Part shown: piece by piece, positions 1 to 7,068 of the stretch
How positions within the stretch are numbered: the first letter of the stretch is position 1
How the letters are laid out: every line of letters starts with the position of its first letter
Source: Mucilaginibacter gossypiicola
GTDB taxonomy: Bacteria > Bacteroidota > Bacteroidia > Sphingobacteriales > Sphingobacteriaceae
Length of the DNA: 64,000 nucleotides
Assembly (NCBI RefSeq): GCF_900110105.1
Contig: NZ_FOCL01000001.1
Location: forward strand, 496,001 to 560,000
Direction: 5' to 3'
The notes under the pieces: generated by a model
The model's database searches: none
What the model saw: the letters and a program-made list of their open reading frames with translations, nothing else
Told to the model about the DNA's origin: nothing
Translations under genes and position numbers: made by a program

Positions 1-2
1 AT

Positions 3-713
3 CGCCACACCTACGATGCCTATGATTATGGATTTATCGATAACAACATCATCCTAACCAGGCAGCCTGACTTTGCCCCGGACAGCCGTTTCGATGCCGA
101 TGTAAACAAGACTAAGCCGCTTGATATAGCCTTTGATTGTAACGGTTACTTCAACTGTTGCACCATCGGGCAGGAACATACTAAAGAGTATCGTGTGCTT
201 AATGCGTTCTACGTTAAGGATGAGGAGCGGTTAGAGGAACTATGTCAAAAGGTTATTGCATACTACCGTTTCCACCCAACCAAAGTACTTAACCTGTATT
301 ATGATCACACCTTTGTTGGTACCGATAGCAGCCGGGTATTCAGCTATGCCGATATGATTAACCGTGCATTCACCGCTAAAGGATGGAAAGTAAACATGTT
401 ATACATCGGCCAACAGCCTAAGCATGATACCAGGTACCGCATGTGGGGAGCTGTGCTTAAGGAAGATGATAGGCGCGTGGTAAGGGTGCGCTTCAACAAA
501 AGCAACTGTGCTCAACTGCTCATCGCGCTTCAGCGTGCGGCAGTGCGCCAGGGTAACAAGGGCTTCGAAAAAGATAAGCGTGATGAAAGCAGGATACACA
601 CCGTGCCTCCTGAAGAGGCTACACACTTCACAGATGCCTTTGATACGCTGTACATAGGTAAGTTTAAGCACCAGGTAGGCTACTCAATGCCCGTCACAGA
701 CCTGCTGATGTAG
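3..713 (+). CDS. terL: Phage terminase large subunit, C-terminal part (gene starts left of window)
   Basis: The reading frame is open from the window edge (first full codon at base 3), so the gene is truncated by the window and is not a short gene starting at 195. The visible 236 residues fit the RNase H-like nuclease domain of large terminases. There is a D-rich strand at the start (LDIAFDCNGYF, about residue 40), a second acidic strand (LNLYYDHTF), and a late acidic site (FTDAFDTL) near the end. The enzyme cuts concatemeric phage DNA during packaging and docks on the portal, whose gene lies 0.5 kb downstream. The ATPase half must lie upstream of the window. The family call rests on the pattern of the nuclease domain and the portal neighbour. 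Confidence 0.75.
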   Translation, partial: RHTYDAYDYGFIDNNIILTRQPDFAPDSRFDADVNKTKPLDIAFDCNGYFNCCTIGQEHTKEYRVLNAFYVKDEERLEELCQKVIAYYRFHPTKVLNLYYDHTFVGTDSSRVFSYADMINRAFTAKGWKVNMLYIGQQPKHDTRYRMWGAVLKEDDRRVVRVRFNKSNCAQLLIALQRAAVRQGNKGFEKDKRDESRIHTVPPEEATHFTDAFDTLYIGKFKHQVGYSMPVTDLLM

Positions 714-923
714 GAGCGGGGATGATATCGCATTTTTTTAGCATTTTCTTTCCATCGAGGGATAGTGTGTGCCGTGCTCAATCGCGCGAAAATGTAACTC
801 AAAAAAGCCTTTTTACTTGCTAAGTCAAACGCAGTCAAAAAATTACATCAAAAATCACTGCAATTAACTGTGTTGCTTTTCGCTGTCCTTTATTTCCGTG
901 TATACAATAAGAACTTTTGTACT

Positions 924-1223
924 ATGGAATTAATTCGGGTACAGGAAATGCTTGCTGTTATGGATTTGAAAGGCGAAGACGGCCTGCCAATCCCCTGTAA
1001 CTTCCGTTTCATCGACTGCAACCTGAAGAAAGGTACTGGCGGAAAACGTATCACGGTTAAAAACGTGGTTATCGTTGGCGGCGTTAGTAGCGACAGTACT
1101 CAGCGCAACCCTAACCACTTCCAAAACTACACTCGTAATTTCCGATCAATCTATAATAACGAGATCCGCAAGTTTCACCCCTTGCTGGTTGAAGAGTTCA
1201 ACAATATGAGGGTAGTATTATAA
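924..1223 (+). CDS. Small conserved phage protein, function unknown
   Basis: A 99-residue protein beginning MELIRVQEM. An in-frame upstream ATG at 870 would add 18 residues rich in F, Y and L that look like translated leader DNA, so the ATG at 924 is preferred. The middle holds a basic, glycine-rich stretch (KKGTGGKRIT) followed by a beta-type segment (VKNVVIVGG) and an aromatic/basic end. There is no signal peptide or membrane segment. Its stop overlaps the start of the portal gene by one base (TAATG), so the two are almost certainly translated together. A position between terminase and portal suggests a packaging or head-neck role. I do not recognise a named family. Confidence 0.6.
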   Translation: MELIRVQEMLAVMDLKGEDGLPIPCNFRFIDCNLKKGTGGKRITVKNVVIVGGVSSDSTQRNPNHFQNYTRNFRSIYNNEIRKFHPLLVEEFNNMRVVL

Positions 1224-2641
1224 TGGCCAACAGAACAGAAATACTATTCAGCGAAGAAGTTGCCTATTTGCCATCGGTAGGCGCGGCGGTTTATACTGGC
1301 TCAACCGCTCGGGTTGGAAAGCGGACACCGTCATCAAATACTCCGGCTGTTGCTGCCACCTCGCCGCAAATATTCAGCCTGCTTAATGTTCAGGATGTAG
1401 CATACTGGGGGGATAACAACATGTTCCCACAGGACATCATTGCCCTTGCCGAGAAAAGTACCGAACTCCCTGCGCTGCTCGACTGGAAAGCACGTGCCGC
1501 CCAGGGTGCTTTGGTGCTGCCATATGAGAGGGTATATAACGCGGAAACAAAGGCATGGGATGAACAGCCCATCACCGACCCCGATATCATGGCGTTTTTC
1601 CTTTCGGAAAACCTCAAACGCTATTACCGGGAAGCCTATACAGATTTTTACTGGTTTTGGAATATCTTTCCCGACCTCATCAAAAATGAAGAGGGCGATA
1701 AAATTGTTTACATCGGTACCCACGATGCCAGTTGGTGCCGTTGGTACAAATCAGACGCGAACGGGATCATCAATAAAATGGCTTTGGCCTCAACCTGGGG
1801 CAATGGCATCTACGATAAAAATGGGCCTTACGGTATGGAGTTACCTGTTGTAAATATTTACGACTGGAACCTGATCGAAAACCTGCAAAATAACAAGGCT
1901 GTTAAGCGCTTCGTGTATCCCGTTTCATACCCATCACCAGGCAAAGCATATTACCAGCTTGCGCCATGGGATGGCATCCGTACTTCGGGGTGGCTTGCGC
2001 TCGCTTCCAAAATTCCGGTGTTTAAAGAGGCTATCATGAATAACCAAATGAATATTAAATATTTGGTTCGTATTCCCACTAATTACTGGCCTGCTGTATA
2101 TCCCGATTGGGAAACCTATACGCAGGAAGAAAAAACCGCTAAGAAGCGCGAAACGCTCGACCTCATCAATAAAAAACTTACCGGCGTAGAAAATGCCGGC
2201 AAATCAATCCTTAATGAAGTAGGTTACGATGTTAATGGCGAAAAGTTGCCAGGCTGGGACATTGAGGTTATCGAAGATAAGCTAAAGGACGGCGCATACA
2301 TCGAAGATTCACAGGAAGCAAGCGCCCACCTTTTGCGCGCGCTCGGGCTGGATGGTACTTTGGTAGGGCAGGGCCCCGGTCGCAATCTTAACGCGGGCGG
2401 CGGATCTGATAAGCTCATTGCCTTTAATATGTACGTTGCCCTGCTCGGGCCGCAACGCCAGGTAGTTGATGAGCCGGTTTACTTCGCCTGCCGGTACAAT
2501 GGTTACTATGAGCGCCACCCGTTCTTTTTTATCAAAACAATTGAGGCCGCACCGCAGGCACTTGATACATCACGCAAGGTTTCAACATCAGTTCAACAAC
2601 AATGGCCAGCCAAAGACTCATCAACAGCACCAGCGAATTAA
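1223..2641 (+). CDS. Phage portal protein
   Basis: A 472-residue protein. Portal proteins form the dodecameric ring at one capsid vertex through which terminase pumps DNA. The N-terminal third has the pattern I associate with Bacteroidota portals: WGDNNMFPQDIIALAEKS, then a helix with WKARAAQGALVLPYE. It is mostly alpha-helical in the middle (EETYTQEEKTAKKRETL-like region around residues 290-320) and has a glycine-rich segment GQGPGRNLNAGGGSDK near residue 385. The length is normal for portals. It follows terminase, as is usual. Its 3' end overlaps the start of the next gene by 40 bases in another frame. Assignment is by motif and context, without a database match. Confidence 0.72.
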   Translation: MANRTEILFSEEVAYLPSVGAAVYTGSTARVGKRTPSSNTPAVAATSPQIFSLLNVQDVAYWGDNNMFPQDIIALAEKSTELPALLDWKARAAQGALVLPYERVYNAETKAWDEQPITDPDIMAFFLSENLKRYYREAYTDFYWFWNIFPDLIKNEEGDKIVYIGTHDASWCRWYKSDANGIINKMALASTWGNGIYDKNGPYGMELPVVNIYDWNLIENLQNNKAVKRFVYPVSYPSPGKAYYQLAPWDGIRTSGWLALASKIPVFKEAIMNNQMNIKYLVRIPTNYWPAVYPDWETYTQEEKTAKKRETLDLINKKLTGVENAGKSILNEVGYDVNGEKLPGWDIEVIEDKLKDGAYIEDSQEASAHLLRALGLDGTLVGQGPGRNLNAGGGSDKLIAFNMYVALLGPQRQVVDEPVYFACRYNGYYERHPFFFIKTIEAAPQALDTSRKVSTSVQQQWPAKDSSTAPAN

Positions 2642-3573
2642 AAAGCGTGATGGGTGCGGTAGATACCGACCTGTACTTCGATGCCATCCAGTCGTTTGTG
2701 GATGATGCCGAAACCAATCACGTTATCCCCGCCATCGGCTATGGATTGCACGACCGCTTGCGCGAAACCGGGCTTACCGATAAAGAAACCCGTGCGCTTA
2801 CCATGCTGCAAAAAGCGGTTGCCAACTTCGCCATTCATTACTATGTGGCGTTCGGCAGCGTTAGGATCAATGAAACCGGGATCATCGTTAAAAAAGATAG
2901 CAACTACCTGCCGGCCTCCGATAAAAAAACGTACCAGCTGCGCACCCAAAGCCGTGCCGATGGTTTCCGGGCGCTGGAAGCTGCTGTAACCTATCTTGAA
3001 CTTAACCAGGCCGACTTCGGCGCTTACACCGCCGATGCCGCCCACCTCAAAAACCGCAGCCTGTATACCAACACTACCGAAGAGTTTTCGCAGGGCTTTG
3101 ATATTAATGGCAACGCTGAGTTGTTTTACCGCCTGCGCTCGGTGATCCAAACCGTTGAGCAAAATTATATTGATAACCTGTTGGGCGATACCCTCAGCTC
3201 GGCTTTGCGCGCCGCTGTACTTGCCGGCAGTACTACTACAGATCAAAAGCAATTGCTGCAACGCATCGCCAAATCAACGGCCTTGCTCACCATTGCCGAG
3301 GCCATCCCTTACCGCCTGGTAAACTTTGATAGTTCAGGACTGGTAACCGATACCCTTAAGGGAAATATCGAAAATGTAGAAGTATCAACCGAGGGCGATA
3401 TGAAGCGCTTACAGGGCATCATGAATGTAACGCTTAATAAAGGCCTGTCGCAACTGGCATCTCTCACGAAATGGCTAAACAATAACGCTTTGTTGTTCGC
3501 GGGCTATGTGGCGGCCGATCTATCAACCGCCAGTAAGCTCAATGATGATGAAAGGGGGATTTACTTTATATGA
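2602..3573 (+). CDS. DUF6712-type phage protein, probable head-tail adaptor
   Basis: A 323-residue, largely helical protein. The opening (LINSTSEL, then FDAIQSFVDDAETNHVIPAIG and LTMLQKAVANFAIHYY) is what I know as DUF6712, a family found beside portals in Bacteroidota phages. A role as head-tail connector is inferred. The second half (from about residue 168) repeats the pattern: FYRLRSVIQTVEQNYIDNLLG, then LLQRIAKSTALLTIAEAIPYRL and an NFDSSGLV turn that matches RINETGIIV in the first half. This suggests two copies of one helical domain. The start at 2602 lies inside the portal gene in another frame. The stop overlaps the next start (ATGA). Confidence 0.6.
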   Translation: MASQRLINSTSELKSVMGAVDTDLYFDAIQSFVDDAETNHVIPAIGYGLHDRLRETGLTDKETRALTMLQKAVANFAIHYYVAFGSVRINETGIIVKKDSNYLPASDKKTYQLRTQSRADGFRALEAAVTYLELNQADFGAYTADAAHLKNRSLYTNTTEEFSQGFDINGNAELFYRLRSVIQTVEQNYIDNLLGDTLSSALRAAVLAGSTTTDQKQLLQRIAKSTALLTIAEAIPYRLVNFDSSGLVTDTLKGNIENVEVSTEGDMKRLQGIMNVTLNKGLSQLASLTKWLNNNALLFAGYVAADLSTASKLNDDERGIYFI

Positions 3574-3782
3574 AAAAAATAAAATCAAAACCATTGGTAC
3601 GCAACTGGAAAACTACCGTTGGCGGCATCCTCACCATTGCCGCGCCAATTATTGAAAGCTTCCTGAGTGATAAGATCAACTGGCAAATGGCAGTACCGCA
3701 GCTTATTACCGGCGTGGCTTTATTGTGCGCCAAAGACTTTAACGTAACCGGCGATCCGCCCAAAACCATTACACCCGAATAA
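3570..3782 (+). CDS. Small membrane protein, holin-like
   Basis: A 70-residue protein with a basic N terminus (MKKIKSKPLVRNWK). It has two hydrophobic stretches, about residues 15-31 (TVGGILTIAAPIIESFL) and 40-55 (AVPQLITGVALLCAK), and a short polar tail. It is translationally coupled to the upstream gene by a 4-base ATGA overlap and followed after 3 bases by another small membrane protein. Size, topology and pairing suit a holin or holin partner, but no lysis enzyme is visible nearby, so the role is inference. A structural membrane-associated phage protein is the alternative. Confidence 0.5.
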   Translation: MKKIKSKPLVRNWKTTVGGILTIAAPIIESFLSDKINWQMAVPQLITGVALLCAKDFNVTGDPPKTITPE

Positions 3783-3785
3783 ACC

Positions 3786-4034
3786 ATGACCACTTTTGAA
3801 CACCGGGAAATCCGGGGAATTACCATTAAAAACATGATCGTTACGGTTGCCAGCACGGCCAGTATCGTGATATCGGTTATGACAACATATTTCCAGTTGA
3901 AGGGAGATATACAGGATGTACGGTCTAACCAAGAAACGCAAACCCGTGTTAACGAGATCCGCCTGAAAACACTGGAAGCCCAGGTACAGCTATTAAGTAC
4001 CGAAGTGGAGCAACTTAAGCACGAGAAGCATTAG
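3786..4034 (+). CDS. Small membrane-anchored coiled-coil protein
   Basis: An 82-residue protein with one hydrophobic segment at about residues 12-34 (IKNMIVTVASTASIVISV). It is followed by a charged amphipathic helix with heptad spacing to the end (TRVNEIRLKTLEAQVQLL). The shape resembles small phage lysis accessory proteins of the XhlA/BhlA kind, which have a membrane anchor plus coiled coil, although those usually place the anchor at the other end. It starts 3 bases after the previous membrane-protein gene. A gap of 109 bases with no recognisable signal separates it from the next gene. Confidence 0.45.
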   Translation: MTTFEHREIRGITIKNMIVTVASTASIVISVMTTYFQLKGDIQDVRSNQETQTRVNEIRLKTLEAQVQLLSTEVEQLKHEKH

Positions 4035-4143
4035 CACTGTTTTCGGCATCTGCAATGTCAAAAAGATCGCAAACGCATAGCGCTATAGTTAAAATGATGG
4101 TAGCTATCATAACTAAAAAGCAACAAAAACCCGGCCAATAAAC

Positions 4144-4914
4144 ATGAACGCCATATCATTCACCCATCGCAAAAAACGCATCGATTGTACCGCGCCATCG
4201 GTATGGAATGAGGTTACGCCGCGCCAGCTAATGTTATGGGTGTTCAACGCCTACCGGGAAACCTCCGACGAAGAAAAGCTGGAACTGGCCGTGCCGATAT
4301 TTTACGGCATCAAGCCGAGCATATTTAAGGACATGAAGCCCTGGCAGCGCATTCAAATTGCGCCATCGCTGCGCATGCTGATCAAAGAAAACCGCTTAAA
4401 CCGCTGGGTGATTAAATCTTTCAGCCTGTTTTTTAAACGCTATCACGGCCCTGCCGATAAGCTGGCAAACCTCACGGCTCACGAGTTTTTCAACGTTTGC
4501 GAACCCCTTTACTGGCAGTTCAAACAAACCGGCGATAATGATACCCTTAATGCCCTGTGTGCCGTGCTTTACCGACCAAAACGAAGCGGAATAATTGATG
4601 ATGATATCCGCGAAGATGTTACCGATGCCGGCATTGCCAAAAGGCAGCAAAAATTCAAACGACTGAGCAAAGCGTTTAAACTGGCTATTGCTTTCAATTA
4701 CGAAGGTTGCCGCAATTACGTCGCCTCAACCCATTCAAAAGCTTTTGAGGGTAATAAAGGTAAAAGCAAAAAGCGTGGCGATGTTACGCTTTCGCTGGCA
4801 GGCGGCCCGCTTGGTGATCATGCCAGCACCAAAAAAACAAACCTGTACACCTTCCTTCTGCACCTGGTTAACCTTATTGAACAGGAAGAGGAATTTAAAC
4901 GCAATAACCCATGA
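4144..4914 (+). CDS. Phage protein of unknown function, possible tail assembly factor
   Basis: A 256-residue soluble, basic, mostly helical protein. It begins MNAISFTHRKKRID and contains WNEVTPRQLMLWVFNAYRE and a central LNALCAVLYRPKRSG segment. A lysine/arginine-rich stretch lies near residues 205-215 (KGKSKKRGD), and the tail is acidic. There are no membrane segments. The position after the head-neck genes and before tail structural genes is where siphophages keep tail-assembly chaperones, so that is the working guess. The usual programmed frameshift partner is not evident. The stop overlaps the next start by four bases (ATGA), so the pair is coupled. Confidence 0.5.
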   Translation: MNAISFTHRKKRIDCTAPSVWNEVTPRQLMLWVFNAYRETSDEEKLELAVPIFYGIKPSIFKDMKPWQRIQIAPSLRMLIKENRLNRWVIKSFSLFFKRYHGPADKLANLTAHEFFNVCEPLYWQFKQTGDNDTLNALCAVLYRPKRSGIIDDDIREDVTDAGIAKRQQKFKRLSKAFKLAIAFNYEGCRNYVASTHSKAFEGNKGKSKKRGDVTLSLAGGPLGDHASTKKTNLYTFLLHLVNLIEQEEEFKRNNP

Positions 4915-5438
4915 TCACCGAAGCCCAGTATATAGCCTACTTTACAGGCCTTGCCCAAAAGCACAACCAAATCAGGCATGGGGTTGATGGCCGTACCGCT
5001 TTCTTTTTTATCCCGGTTGATATGGATTTAAAGGAGATAGATAACGCGATCCGGGCAACCAAAGCTACGCCCATGATGGCGCTTGATTCCATGAACGGCA
5101 CTTTTAGCGACAATAATGGTACCCAAAGTCATCTGCAAACCATCAGCGGGCAGTTTACCATACTGGATAAAGCAGATCCGCGCGAGCAGGAAGATATCCG
5201 AGGCGTTCAGGATAAGTGTTTAGCCATCGGTTTGCAGGTTTGCGCCCGCATGCATAACGAGTTAAAAGGCAACCCGGCCAATCCAAATCTTGCAGGCGGT
5301 GCCCGTTTCGTGATCCATAACGTGCAATATGACCCGGTGGGCCCAATGGCGGGCAATCATTACGGTTATACCTTCCGCTACACAATAACCTGTCCTTTCG
5401 GTTTTACGGTCGATTCGGGAAATTGGCTTGATAAATAG
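4911..5438 (+). CDS. Phage structural protein, possible tail completion/terminator protein
   Basis: A 175-residue protein coupled to the previous gene by an ATGA overlap. It mixes helices (ITEAQYIAYFTGLAQKHNQ) with strand-rich parts (HLQTISGQFTILDKA; NHYGYTFRYTITCPFGF). Size and the alpha/beta make-up fit tail terminator or tail-completion proteins that sit between connector and tail tube, but no signature motif confirms this. The next gene starts 8 bases downstream, so it belongs to the same structural transcript. Confidence 0.45.
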   Translation: MITEAQYIAYFTGLAQKHNQIRHGVDGRTAFFFIPVDMDLKEIDNAIRATKATPMMALDSMNGTFSDNNGTQSHLQTISGQFTILDKADPREQEDIRGVQDKCLAIGLQVCARMHNELKGNPANPNLAGGARFVIHNVQYDPVGPMAGNHYGYTFRYTITCPFGFTVDSGNWLDK

Positions 5439-5446
5439 CAGTCCCA

Positions 5447-7066
5447 ATGTCCGTTACGCTGTATTCGCCGCTTCCTGTTATCGCATTCAGCAAAAATCCA
5501 ATCGTTTTGCAGCTTATGAGCGACGACTACCTTACCACAGCGCCTGCGTTTTCGGTCAATACGGTTGAGTTTCCGGGTGCTGTTACCGATGGCTTACAGA
5601 TCGGCCTTTCATGGAATGCGGGCAGCGCCAGTTTAACTGCGGCCACCACACCTGACATAAGCGGCAATCAGTTTCCAACCGGCGATGGCAGTAATGCTTA
5701 TGTGGCTTCGCTTGTAGATTATTTTGAGGGGAATTATTTTATCGATCAGGCTTTTAAGGTATCTGTAAATACTTCAGGTGCTCACCCGAAACTTGTTTTT
5801 ACCGCTAAAGTGGCGAGTACCGATTATGATATTACACCGGCGGCAAACCAGGCCGTAGCAACGCCCGGTACATCGGGTTCACAAAAGGCAAATTTCATGC
5901 ACCATATCGAGGTATGGAAGTATAACCCATCCGGTGGCGACGTAAAAGTTTACGATGCTAATGTTTCTCTTGATGAGCCAAAAACGGGCATTACAACGCT
6001 TGATATCAGCGAATCGCTGCACTCATTTATGGGTTTTGACAGCCCGTCGTTAACCGGTAGTTACTGGCAGTTATGCTCAAAAAGCTGCTGGCAGTACTAT
6101 GTAAAATATGCGCAGTTTTTTGGTGATGACCCTTCGGTTAAAAAACTCAATAAAACCGGGCTTCACACGGTAGTTTATGGAGGCTATAGCAATCTTGCCC
6201 TGCAACAGATCGCCGACAGGGTGAATTACCTGCAAACTTACCTGCTGCCTGATCCGTCGCTTTATGCTTATCAATGCTGGCTGGAAACATGGCCGGTTGA
6301 CTATTTTTCTATAAAAACCAATCAGGCTCAATTCCTTTCGTTTGTCAATAATCTGTCCGCAACCGAAACACTTGCGGTTCAAGTTGATATTACCTACCAG
6401 GATAATACTTTACAAACCATATACTTAACCGGCGGCACAGTTTTATCCATGCAAAAAGTAGCGGTTGGCTGTGGTTATCAGCAACTGGGCCTTAATGGCT
6501 ATGGTGTTTCGGGGAATAGGGCAGCCTCTTACATTGTTACACTGGTTAACGGCACAAGTCACGAAAGCCGGTCAAAGCCAAAGCGCTTTATTGTCGACCG
6601 CAATTATGAGCAATACACACGGTATTTTTTATATGCCGATAGCTGCGGCAACTTCAAAACGCTGCGCACTTTTGGCCGTTCTGAGCTTAGTTCGGATGCC
6701 GAATTTGATCTCACGGCCTTTCAGCCGGATATTGCCACGCTACCCGAATCGGGCAATTATCAAAACAGCAATATTAAAGCTGTTTTAAATGATAAAATAA
6801 ACTCAGGTTATATCAGCGCCGGTGGGATATATGACGCTATTGTCGAGTTGCAGCTCAGCAAACAGGTTTTCCGTGTTTTCGGCAACAAGCTAACCCCGGT
6901 AGTAATGACCACCAAAAAATTTGATTTCCGAAAAGACGGTACCGGCTTTAGCGCCGCCGTGCTCGAATACAGGCTTGCGTATGATGAAGATCTGCACACC
7001 GCGGATAGCTATGCGCTGGCCATACCATCGCTTAACAATTCACAACAGGCTATAAATGATATTTAA
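5447..7066 (+). CDS. Phage tail/baseplate structural protein
   Basis: A 539-residue protein rich in beta-prone, small and aromatic residues, typical of virion structural proteins. It opens MSVTLYSPLPVIAFSKNP. It has no signal peptide or membrane segment, and it contains repeated segments of the kind STDYDITPAANQ and TLAVQVDITYQDN, like jelly-roll or Ig-like domains. A cysteine-containing stretch (YWQLCSKSCWQYYVKYAQFF) lies near residue 205. It ends in a segment on strands and turns (FRKDGTGFSAAVLEYRLAYD). It is followed after 2 bases by the fibre gene. I cannot name the exact tail position; distal tail or baseplate hub is most likely. Confidence 0.5.
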   Translation: MSVTLYSPLPVIAFSKNPIVLQLMSDDYLTTAPAFSVNTVEFPGAVTDGLQIGLSWNAGSASLTAATTPDISGNQFPTGDGSNAYVASLVDYFEGNYFIDQAFKVSVNTSGAHPKLVFTAKVASTDYDITPAANQAVATPGTSGSQKANFMHHIEVWKYNPSGGDVKVYDANVSLDEPKTGITTLDISESLHSFMGFDSPSLTGSYWQLCSKSCWQYYVKYAQFFGDDPSVKKLNKTGLHTVVYGGYSNLALQQIADRVNYLQTYLLPDPSLYAYQCWLETWPVDYFSIKTNQAQFLSFVNNLSATETLAVQVDITYQDNTLQTIYLTGGTVLSMQKVAVGCGYQQLGLNGYGVSGNRAASYIVTLVNGTSHESRSKPKRFIVDRNYEQYTRYFLYADSCGNFKTLRTFGRSELSSDAEFDLTAFQPDIATLPESGNYQNSNIKAVLNDKINSGYISAGGIYDAIVELQLSKQVFRVFGNKLTPVVMTTKKFDFRKDGTGFSAAVLEYRLAYDEDLHTADSYALAIPSLNNSQQAINDI

Positions 7067-7068
7067 AA

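Noticed and set aside
2638..3261. 207-codon antisense ORF opposite the DUF6712-like gene
   Set aside because: A shadow of a well-supported gene in a coupled operon; no domain or neighbours on that strand.
4144..5438. Programmed frameshift joining the 256- and 175-residue genes as tail chaperones
   Set aside because: The junction is a simple ATGA stop-start overlap, and I saw no slippery heptamer near the end of the first gene.
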